Source: Branchiostoma floridae
Lineage: Eukaryota > Chordata > Leptocardii > Amphioxiformes > Branchiostomatidae
Length of the DNA: 64,000 nt
Assembly (NCBI RefSeq): GCF_000003815.2
Contig: NC_049988.1
Location: 8,644,166-8,708,165 of the forward strand
Reading direction: 5' to 3'
Shown piece by piece: positions 23,701 through 35,700 of this stretch (positions within the stretch are counted from its first letter, which is position 1; every line of letters starts with the position of its first letter). A model generated the notes under the pieces. It was not told the origin of the DNA, made no database searches, and saw nothing but the letters and a program-made list of their open reading frames with translations. The translations under genes were made by a program, and so were the position numbers.

Positions 23701-26700
23701 AAACGAGCTTCATTTTATCCTTATCTTGTCTCCACATGTGAAATAATCAATGATAGACGGAAGTCTAAGGGCGAGACATCAGCGATGAGACACATTTGTC
23801 TGATCTTATCTTAGCCTTGTTTATGTCGTGTTACACAGACGGATCAGGCATTTCTGTCGGATCAATATCTTTTAAGTTCAGTGACCTTTATTAAAGATAA
23901 TAGGTGAATATTCGATACTGCATTGCGAATACATGTATTTGAAACTGATATCTCCATAAATTGGACATTTAAGTAGGTTTTCTAAGATAAAGAATTATTT
24001 GAAGAAAGCAAGCTACAAATTCCTTTTGCAAATGTCAATGACCCTATGAAAATTTGAGATAACTGGTGGACATTTTCAATGAAACATGAGCAGTGAATTC
24101 ATTGGATGACTACATTGTGATTGACAGCACTGATCTGCAATGCCACGTGGGATACCGTGACGTGCTGGCCACCTGCTCCTGCTGGGACTCTGGTGCACAT
24201 GCCCTGTCCTGGACAACTCCGCGGGATCAGATACGACACTTCAAGTAAGTTTACTAGATTGTACCTGCACATATGATCTACCACCATCAACAATATGTTC
24301 TAATCTAATGTTTCCAAAACACAAGACATTCTTGAAGAAAGCACCAAATTTAGATTGGAAGGATGACTACGGTGCGAAAGATGTCGGTTAGCTGAGTAAG
24401 AATTGCACTTTGATCCGCAAATATCAGTTGGAACTATATCGTTTCAGAAATTGATATGATTCGGCACCTAGCAGTGTAGGATCTCCCAATGAATTGGGAG
24501 AGAAATGCAGAGGACTAGAAGAAACTCATGAAAACGCTACGCCAATCCCTATATCTACTTTGAGAGTAACAGTTCACTACAACAATCCCACCGCTGCCAC
24601 CAAATGTAGCGTGAGGCCGAGATAGTGTAACACTGAGAGGAGGTCTGGACGCATTGGCTTACACTCCAGAACTGACTGTCCACAAGGGTCGGCCCTCTTT
24701 ATTCTCATCTGAACATAAATCAGATGGACCCCCATATGTGGTGGGACCTGGTCCTCGCACTAGCATTGACAGTTCATGGTGTCCATCTCTGCTCTCTTCA
24801 GAAAATGCCACCAAGATGTGCTACGAGAATGGCACCTGGGCAAGAAAGGCGGACTACAACGGGAACTGTCGCCCACTCGTGGACAGTCATACAGCAGAGA
24901 GCGAGGAAATGGTGTGTTGTTATGGTAACATGCAATGATATTAACAATTTAAAGTTTGCAGAAAAATTTCAGAAATGTATGGATGAATCATAGGAAAGAT
25001 AATCTGAAATATTGAGAGGATCGTTTTTCTGTTAGCAAGAGCTATAATTATTACATAATGTTCACCTGGGTCAAGGTGGGTAATTTCTAATGGCATTTCA
25101 TCAGAGCTTGCTAGGGATTCGAACCTATAACCTCTTGATTTGGAGTCAGCTACCCTAACCACAAGGCCAGTCAAGATGCTTAATCTTGGTTGCTATATCT
25201 TTTATGACATGTAACTAGAATGCTGAAAGATGTAATCATCTCATGTATTCGTGTCTCATTGCACTTTCCAGAGACAGTGGGGCCGACACTTGGAAAATGC
25301 CAAGCTACTGAACAACGTCGGCCATGCAGTGTCTCTCTTCTGCCTTGTCATCGCTTTTGTGCTGTTTGGATACCTGAAGTAAGTGTGTTGGTTTGAGTCT
25401 CAACACTTGAATACCACATTTCCCAAGCACTAAAATATATAATGCATTTACACTGTACTATATCCTCACCCATCCTACACAGTCAGACAAAACAAAATCC
25501 ACCTAATCAAGGAACCGTCCCATGTTCATCCAAAGCTAAAAAGCTTATTATGTTTGTAATATTCACTAGAAACTCATTAAAACTCAGCTCATTGCCTTCT
25601 GATTACACATATGGAATGAACAAATAATGATAAACACTGCCAATGCTACCCATTAAATGATTATTACTTTCTGTTATCTTGTGGAAGCTACTAGAAAAAC
25701 ATTCTCCAAACGAGTAACAATTTTGGTAAGTAATGTTCTAACTAATCAAGACATACCTTTCTATCAGATACGGAATGAACAAATAATGATAAACACTGCC
25801 AACGCTACCCATTGAAATAGCTGCTATAACTTTCTGTTATCTTGTGGAAGTTACTAGAAAAACATTCTCCAAACGAGTAACAATTTTGGTAAGTAATGTT
25901 CTAACTCATCAAGACATACCTCTCTATCAGATACGGAATGAACAAATAATGACAAACACGCCATTGCTACTCATTAGATAATTATTACTTTCTGTTATCT
26001 TGCGGAAGCTACATTCTCCAAATGAGTAACAATTTTGGTTAAGCAATCCCATCCAGACATAGCGCTCTATCAGATACACATCTAAAACCCAAATGGTGCC
26101 AGTGCAGTCCTGTGTTCTTGAAAAGACAAGTAGTCATACCTTTTTTGTTCCCAGGGACCCTTGTATCATTCTCTTTCACAAGCTAAATGATAATGGTGAC
26201 GAACAGTTCACAATTTTGAGCTTCAGAGGAGTATATCTGTATATGTGAATGGCTTCGGCAACATGAAAGACGTCTTGAGGAAGATTGAATATGGCTGCAT
26301 AATTTATGCCATCGTAAGGCTTAAATTGCACTTTGCTTTCATTACCCCACACATAGAGGACCAGTTTGGTCTTCCCAAATATCTCACTATCAATATAGCA
26401 GATGACTAGTATATCGTAAGGATGTATGGGTGCATCTATGTGCTGGGTGGGCCAGGGAAATTGTTTAATACAAGTAACGTTACAGAAACTGTTAAGTCAC
26501 TTGGTTTTCAGAAAGCAAAGAAGAAGCAAATTTGTTTTCAAAACGTCCAAGATGGAAACAGCACAAGAAATCTGTGCAGAATTCAGATTACAAATTTCTA
26601 CCAATTCTCCAATAACTGTAGATGTAAAACACCAATTACTTATGAACGATATTATCTTTGCTAATTTCCAAGTGGATAAAGAAAGACAAAATCATAACGT

Positions 26701-29700
26701 TTACTATGTTTTCCAGCTCAATGTTACTCAGAATAGCAGATCTAAATTTCTACAGAGAATGGCCCACTGTTCCGCATAATCAAAAGCTTGAGAAATGTTG
26801 CAATTTGCCGTCCTACATCTATATGGAGATCACATATTTGCCATATTTCAGTTTCTGGTTTCCTGAACAGTATTTTATTCTTAGATGAATTGTCTTTGTT
26901 ACAGGAACATCAGATGTACGCGGAACAATATCCACTGGAACCTGGTGGCAACCTTCATCCTCAGAAACATCTGCTGGTTCATCATGCAAGAAGTGGTCAA
27001 TGTCGAGACTGTGCTAGACAATAGCGTGAGTCATGTTATTTTTATTGTTATTGGGTGGGCTGAATTACGAGGAACTTACGATTGGCTGGGCAAAATCGCA
27101 AATGTCTGGAGCAAGCTGCCATTTGGCGCTAACTCAGGAGACCTCAATACGACGGCAATTGTCCCATGTGCGGCCAAACGACAGTAGGTTTTGAACCACT
27201 CACACCGGAAAGGACCCGTACTCTTTTCGATAAGCACTGTGGCTGTGCTCAATATATGAATCGCCTCAAACTCACTACAGGACCTCCATTTAATGTCCTA
27301 TCCAAGGTACGGCCCTAACCCAATCTAGGCATTCATTTTCACCTGTGTAAAGTGAGGAAAGTCGTGTAAAGATTGATGGCACATCAATGGATTGGAACCC
27401 AGAACCTCTAGGTTATAAATCAACACCCTGCCGACTGCGCCACATGACCCCACATCCTGTGGCAGTGTTGCACCTAATGCTTCTGTCAATAGATCTCAGA
27501 CATGCCAGTAATAGTAATATGATCGATATATACGGACCGTTGGGTTCAACGAACAAGATCAAGGTTCTGGTTGTCTGGTTATGACTCAGGGATATCGATG
27601 ATGATATGGATGATGATCTATACGTAGCCACAGATGAAGAAATATGATCTGACTTTACACCAATATAGCGACCAGCTGTTGTGTAAGAGCCACAGCTTTT
27701 GTCTTCTTTAATATGGTAATCATATGAATAACAGAATCTAGACACTTAAGCAACACAGATGAAGGAATGAACATCATCTTTACAGATTATATTTCTATCA
27801 TTAGTGCAGCTTTTATTTGTGTTTTGTTTATCAAGAATTTGTATGAAGTTAACAGTGTCACTCATCTTCCTGAATCCCTAATGTAATGTATACTTTATGT
27901 CTTTGCAATAACATGTAAAAACAATTATAGATACATGTATCACAGTCTATCATGATACTGGTAATCAAAAACAATGTGTCTTACATATTGCACTATATTA
28001 CAGTAATAAGCTTAATAAGCTAACATTTCACATTATGATGAGACATATGTATACATCTGATCAAAAACTAATGTTACGGATTCCAGTCAGGCTAATAAGA
28101 AAAACAAAATTAGAAGAGCATCCCTCAGAAAGCATTTAACAAGCAAATGTTTCTCAGGGTTTGGGATAACACACATAGACAAGTTAATTCGGCCCCTATA
28201 GTGCCTTATAATAAGAGGAACAGTTATACGGTCAGCAAGTTTGCAGTTTCCATAGAAAGGAGGAGTTGCTGCCCCTTCCACTTTAAGATGCTCCAGGTCA
28301 AATCCTTGAACACAGCTGGACCCCCATTTTTTTACGTCCCTTCTGAAAGATGTATAAGCCCCAACCAAGCTGTCATTTGACGGATTGAATCAGTGTCTCA
28401 AAATTTACTTACTACTTCTAGAGGAAATAGAAATTCAAGACCAACTGTGAAGCTGCTACCAGTTGAGCTGTAGTGACATCCCTATAGAACACATAGTCTT
28501 TATATTGACACTAATGTATTTGTCTCTGTCCAGTGGCACTGCAGAGTGGCTGTCACCCTGTTCAACTACTTCCATGTCACCAACTTCTTCTGGATGTTTG
28601 TGGAGGGGCTGTACCTGCACATGATGGTGGCACATGCCTTTGGTACCGAGCGGATCAAGTGCTGGATGTACGCTGTGATTGGCTGGTGTGAGTAATCAAA
28701 TTAACTCAAATCTTCATTTTTGTTTGCACATTGACTTACCTATGAAGCCAACCAACCTATAAGCAATATTAGATCTTTAAAAGTGAAAATATTCTGGATG
28801 AGGCAATGTGTATGAAATTAATATCTACTGCTGCACTATATTTCCACATTTACATCATTATTTCATACACATGTACTTTGAGCGGTTAAAAACGCAGAAA
28901 CAATCTGCACTAGAGTTCCCTAAATATTACCCACAAAAATTTGACTTTCCTCGTGCCACTGTCCCATTGAATATTTGCTCCTTGAATGTTGGTATGGAAA
29001 TTGGAATAGAGTTGCTTCATCTTAATACATAGAAAAGTGCCCCCAAAATTGACTTAGTTTTGATAATTGAAGCTCTACAACCCTGACTCGGGCTAATATC
29101 GCTTAGGTTGCCTTTAATGACACTATTCGAGGGACATTGATGAAGTCACGTTGATGGAGTTGTCGCAAAAACCAATTGGGGGCAAAAGATTAAGTTACAT
29201 ATTAATTTGTATTCTGATCATCTCCTAATTTAGATATTAATTAGTAATCAAATCTGCTGACATACAATTAAGTACTTTTGCCTAAACAGTTGTATCCTGG
29301 ATGTCAATAAAAACAGTGATCGCTCATATTGCATAGGCCTGAGCTTGTGGATTTTTTTTCAGTTGTTGTTTAATACAACTGTGCTGAGTGGAAGATATCA
29401 CAAAGACCTCGTTTACATCAACATAAAGCACTTATCATTGCCATCTGCCAGTTTAAGGGATTTCCCTAAGTAACAATTCAAAATCTTGCCTGTGGTTTTA
29501 AACGTTACGAAAGGCTTTTAATGGCTTACTGAGATAGCAGATAAAAGCATCCAATGATGGCAAGTGCATCTGTTATTTATTGTTTTAGAGTATGTTTTAT
29601 GGACTTGCACTTATCCTATGTAATCCACCCCATTTGTTTTAAGATTAAAAAACAGACTGAAGCATCATTCTGGTAGATATGGTTGTCAGATACTAGTCCT

Positions 29701-32700
29701 TAAGGACGAATCCTTGACAGATCGGACTACTTGGTATAACACACACCTGGGTTTAGGAATATATGAAATATTACAAAAAAACAGCTCATTCCAGCCAAAT
29801 CTTGAATATTATACTATCTAAAATGCAAAGTTACCAATAAGTTTATTTGATATGCTGCTCAGCGTAGTTTAAGAATTGGATAGGGAATAGGCTTAATGTA
29901 TAAAACATGTAAAAAGATTTGGCCAAAAAAAAATCAATTTGCTAGACACGAAAATCTTGAAGTGCACAGTCACGTAAAACTATTACTATTTTATCCTGTA
30001 AAACCCAATATATGCCCATTAATAAAAATAGAGTGTATCAGTATGTATTACTACTGTAACAGTAACTTTATTTTGAAAGCTAGCCAAGCTTGCATTAAAT
30101 CTAGATTCATGGTCTATGCCTTTCATCATTTTTCGTGGAGTAGTACAGAATACAGTCTGATTTTGTAACATATCAGAAAGGTCATAGAAAATTGGCTGTC
30201 TAAGGTTACGATACTTCGTGACCGCAAGACTTATTAATCATTAATATTCCTGTCTGTTCTTTTTACTCTTTTGAGGTTCAAATTCAATGCTGGTAATTTG
30301 GTGCCCTGAATGACCGCCTCTGTGAAAATTCAAGCGTCTCAGACGGCGAAACGCTGTTTGCGACAACCGTCCAAGGCGTCTTAAATTATTGGGACGCTTT
30401 GGACGGTTACGGCGGCGGACGGCATGGGACGGGCTTTTGAACGCCCGACGAAACGTCCAAGACGGTCCGAACGGCATAACAAACGCTCGGACGCGTCTAG
30501 ATTGGCACTTTAGACGCGTCCGGTCGGACGTTCGGGACGTCCGAGACGGCGTCTGAAAGCGGGCAGCCGGACGCTCCCGCGCTTCGTCGGGCGGCCCCCC
30601 CGCTGGGAACAGACGTCTCTGCGGACGGACCAGACGCCGATTGCGACGGACGTAAATGACGTAATCCAGGCTGCTGGGACGGATCGGACGCCGATTGCGA
30701 CGGGCATAAACGGCGTAATCCAGGCCGCTGGGACGGGCGGTAGCCTCCACCACGCCTTCCCACGGGGGGTACAGATCGTAAAATTCGACAGAAAATGGAA
30801 TGAAAGGCCAAGAGGCAGTCATCGCTATATTATTAAAGGTTGATATCTGGGCCAAACTCCTAGCAAAATATTTTTTCTTCAAGACACAGTTTTAGTTAGT
30901 CAGGCAGTACGGTAGAAACTCATAACGGACCGGTGCATTTAATTTGGAACGTGCGTAGACGGCTGCCTGGACGCCGTTTCTGACGCCGTCCGGTCACGGC
31001 TATAATTTTATGGCCTGTTGGGACAAGCGTTGCCACATACCAAACAAACAAATATTCAGCCAGGCAGTGGAAGACCACCCACGACCGGGCCGTCAGGTTT
31101 AGTTAAAATCAAACGCAACTTGAACAAATTTCTTCGTAAATTCAGACATACTTCGCGGCGTTTGATAAACTTTGCTACATGTATGAAATTCAATCCGACC
31201 TTCAATCGTGTCCGCGGCTCTTTGTGCCGCCGTGCCGCCCGCACATCATAATGGACGAGTCCACATAACATCAAGGGTGAATACAGGACGTTTTATAATT
31301 CTCTATCGTACATTTTAATCACAATAGTCTTAATTAAAGACTGGATACATTGTAAATGTGCAATACATTTTCTACAAAGCTCATATGTCATTTTTATTTC
31401 GCGGTAGCGAAACAAATTCGTCCGTTTCATAAGTTCCCAACCCCTAGTAGTTGGGAGGGCCGATTTCATTGACAGCAAAATCGGTAGGTGCTATCTCATT
31501 ATCTGTTGTCTAAATCTACATTTTAACAGCATTATCATTCTTAATCGAAACCACAGATATTTTTTACAAGTAGTTTACAACGTGTTCATAAGTCTTTTTA
31601 TTTTGTGGCATCAAAGTAAGATCCTAAATTTTATCATTCCTTTGCGTATGTGGGGAGGGCACCGAAACTTTGCAACCGTCGTCGGCAAACTTTGCAACAA
31701 CATGTTGTACAAAAATAAGAATAAAATGAGTATTCACTTACCGGCGCCAGCAAAGTATCGACAGTCAGCTAACGGAAGGACGCTGCTTCTTTTGACGGCA
31801 TCTGTGATTTCTCCTGTCCGTTACGTTTCACAGTTGCTTCAGGTAAGTAGTATGATTTATCCCACTTGTCGGCGCACGACAAATAATTTTTGTACATTCT
31901 TTTTTAGTATAAAATAACGAATAAAGTCATCGCCGTAAACCCAACCTCAGCACAATGTCGTAGAAACATCAACTGCTACTTCTAGACGTGATGTCCTTGG
32001 TCTAAAAGTAAGCAAAATTTTAACAAACAGACATAAAATCCACAGAAATAGTCACCTTCTGAACATATGTCCTGCAACCGCCGGATTGTTCAACGGTCTG
32101 AAATTCGAATTCACCCGCTGAAATTGGCGCATGTGCAGAAGTTAAAACGTCATGTTTCCCGTGGGGATAAGGACAGACGCAAGCCGTCTGAGGGCGTCGG
32201 GTTCCTAAGTATTTTATAGCCCCATCAGTGGCCGTCTCAGACGGCCGTCTCAGACGTCTTTCAGCCGTCTGGGCGTCCAACAAAAAAACGGACAGAACGG
32301 CCCGGACGCTCACGATGTGTTCGCGGCCGTTTCTGACTGCAATGGACGCGTCCAGAGAGTTTGAAACGCGCTCAGACGCCTTTGGACGCTTGTAGACGCC
32401 GTCTTAGCCGTTTCGGACGCTTGAATTTTCACAGAGGCAGTCTGCTGTACCGGTCTGCCTTAACAGTGTCCTCAAACAACCTCAAAAACCTAAAATGACC
32501 TCAAATGGCTAATATGCAGTGTACATTGGGCTTACATTGTGGGCGCTCTGGATACATTGTTCATGCATTAGTGAATTTGAAAAACGCAGCAAGTCTCCTA
32601 AGTATTAATTACTAGTTATTTCGAGTTAGTCGGTGGATTCAAGATCGAAGCAATTTCTTGGTGCCATGTTGGATTGTCTGTGTTACTTAGGAGTCTGCCT

Positions 32701-35700
32701 GGTGAAGTTATCCATTCTTCAGTCCACAGATGAATGCTGTTGGCTCATAGGTTACAGCATTATTATAAATATTCAATACCAATTTTAACAATTCTATCAT
32801 TGTCAACTTATGATTCTTGTATAATAAGTCTCAAATTGCTTCAATCTTGAAACCGGCCTACTTTTTTAACTCCAAATAACTAGTAAATACTTAGGATTTG
32901 CTGGATGCATGTTTTTATGACTCATATGAGTTCATTTGAGGTGTTTAGGCAGATCCCTGCTATACTCAGTATGAATCCAAATTTACCCAATGGGTATCTA
33001 CTACTGTTGATAAGGCCACACTAATGTAATTTGTTGGTTCACAGATTTTCTAAAGTGAAAATATAGCAAACAGACATCACAACAAACAGGGAGGAAATAA
33101 AACTCAAATATGACCATGTCCACTCCATAAACCTGAGTGCACTTTATTGTCCTCCGGATTTGTTTCCATGATGTTCTTTCATATCCTTTATTTTCATTTT
33201 TTGAAAATCCGCAAAACATCAAATTAAATTAGTGTGGCCTAACAATGATGTTTTCCCTGCAGGTGTCCCTATTCCAATCATCCTGTCCTGGGTGATAGTG
33301 ATGTCACTTCTCCAGGATGAAAGGTAGGCTTTAAATTTATACTGGAAAAGCATTTAATTGTGCTGAGATTTGATTTCACGGTACTATAAGGGAGAACATG
33401 TATTGGTCATGGTAGTTTTGAGTTCATGATAGTAACATATTGAACAGTAATGGAAACCCTCAGGTGCCTAAACGGACTGTCTGAAAACATCTACGAGTGA
33501 CATGGCACTTAGGATGCTACAGATGGACAAAACAGTCATTTTTGAAAGTGCTGGTGTGATCAACTTGTTTTTTTAAGTTGAACGTGAAACAATTCAGCCT
33601 CTGCTGCTATTTCTGGACTTTTTGTATTGTTTTACCCAGTAAACAATGATATGACTGTCACTGATATCTACCCTCTGGATATGTAGCATTTATGTGGTAT
33701 TCAATGTTCAAAGACTGGGTCTGTGTGTTCAATTTGTACTTAATATGTACTTAATAAGCATCTACACTGTAACAGGCACCTCCAACACATCATAATAGTA
33801 TACAATTATAGTAGGTATATTTAAGCACTAATACACAAGAGGATAGACGAGGAAAAGACAGAGAATAAAAACTTTTCTGTGATTTTAATTCAGCAGTCAC
33901 CAGACAATGTGAGTGTGCAAACCAAGGAGCTTTCATCTATTCAAATCGTTCTACATATCATAACAGGGTTTCTATCACTTGATCTGAATAAGTCAAATGA
34001 CTTGATTGTTGTCTTGTGATAATGAATATGAGACATATGTCTACTTCACGGTTTATGTTTGAAAATACACACGCTTCCATGGCAAAGAATATTCTTCCTA
34101 ATTCTTTACTGGCAAAACGTTGCGTCATGTTCTGTAGATGCTGGGTTGACTCCACAACTGGACAGAACTCTCACTATGACTTCATCTACCACGGACCTGT
34201 CATCATCGTCTTGTTGGTAAACATGCAATCTTTTTCTGTCATTAGATAATATCATGCCTCAATGATAGTGAGAGATGCATGACATAAAGATAACAAATGG
34301 ACGAAATGTTGTAACAGAGAAGACTGGTGCAAAATTTGGTACAGTTATAAAAATCAAAATTTCCTGAACCCGAACCTGTTACCTTGCTATGGCTCATGCC
34401 AATTAACAATTAAAAATCTTGCCTGTGGTTTTAAAAGTTACGACAGGCTTTTAATGTCTTACTGAGGTAGCAGATAAAAGCATCCAATGATGGCAAGTGC
34501 ATCTGTTATTTATTGTTTCAGAGTATGTTTTATGGACTTGCACATCTACCCCATTTGTTTTATGATTAAAAGACAGACTGAAGCATCATTCTGGTAGATA
34601 TGGTTATCATCAGATAGGACTACTTGGCATACCGGGAACACACACCTAAGTTTAGGAATAAATATATGACATTTACTTGAATCTTGAGTATTTAATTTAT
34701 ACTATCTAAAATGCAAAGTTACCATGAAGTAGAAATGTGATGAAATGACGCAGATAAGTTGGAAATAAGTTACACATGTCAATCTGACTGGAGATTTTTA
34801 AGTTCAGAACATTTGAAATTTTGGTGCCAAAATTCTACAATATATCCCTTTAAGCGAAAACCATGTGTATTTCAAATAGAAATGTAAATAAATGTAAATA
34901 GCTAATAGTCTTCCAGCAGGATTTGGCCCTCAAAATGTAGGAATTAGCATTTCAGAGGGTCAAGATTTCAAAATTACTAACTAATTGGAAACTCTGTTCC
35001 AGGTAAACTTTGTGATCCTAGGGAAAATTGTGAGAATACTAGTGCTGAAGCTTCGAGCACACCCGAACTCACTGGACACAACACACTACAGGTATGAGGT
35101 TTCTTCCCTAGTCCATTTCATGTATCGGTTAGACAATTACTTTTCATTCGTTTGGTCTTTTGTTGTTTAAGTGTTTGTATGTTGAGTATTTGTTGACTGT
35201 AATTTTGTTTATCACTGTTCTGACCAATATAATTGGCAAACAATAAACGGAACAGAGGACACACCAGGAGCTAACAGAACACAACATGTACACTTGAATT
35301 ATAGTAGCTGCACTGCAGATGACATTGGCACCACACGTCGAGCATCAAGGGCCTCTTATAAAGTACATTTCAGGTATGAATCTAGTCAGTGAGTAGGTCT
35401 AAACCACTAACAGCCATACTGATATCTTACTACAGTATTGATCTAAAACAATGTTAATTTACAATAAATCATAACATTTGCAAAATAACCTTTCATTCTA
35501 ACCAATTAATCAAGCTGTGCAATTAATTAATCAATCAACTAATTAATCAAGATGTGCAATGGACTCTAATATCTGTGTAGGTAGGAGTAAATAAAACTAA
35601 CTTTGGCTGAAAATTTTAGTCATTTCTTTTTGTTTGCAATAAAGTTGCATAGTTTTAACAAAAACCTGATCATGTTCTGCCGATGAAAAAGTGTTTTACA

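Noticed and set aside
25107-25175. tRNA gene on the minus strand
   Set aside because: A and B boxes are present, but acceptor and D stems do not pair; it is the head of a SINE.
27371-27450. tRNA gene on the minus strand
   Set aside because: Internal promoter boxes only; arms mispair and a SINE body follows.
30241-30882. 213-codon Arg/Pro-rich frame on the minus strand
   Set aside because: It runs across the left TIR and is made of the GACG subterminal repeats of the intron 7 transposon; overlapping frames on the same strand are equally open.
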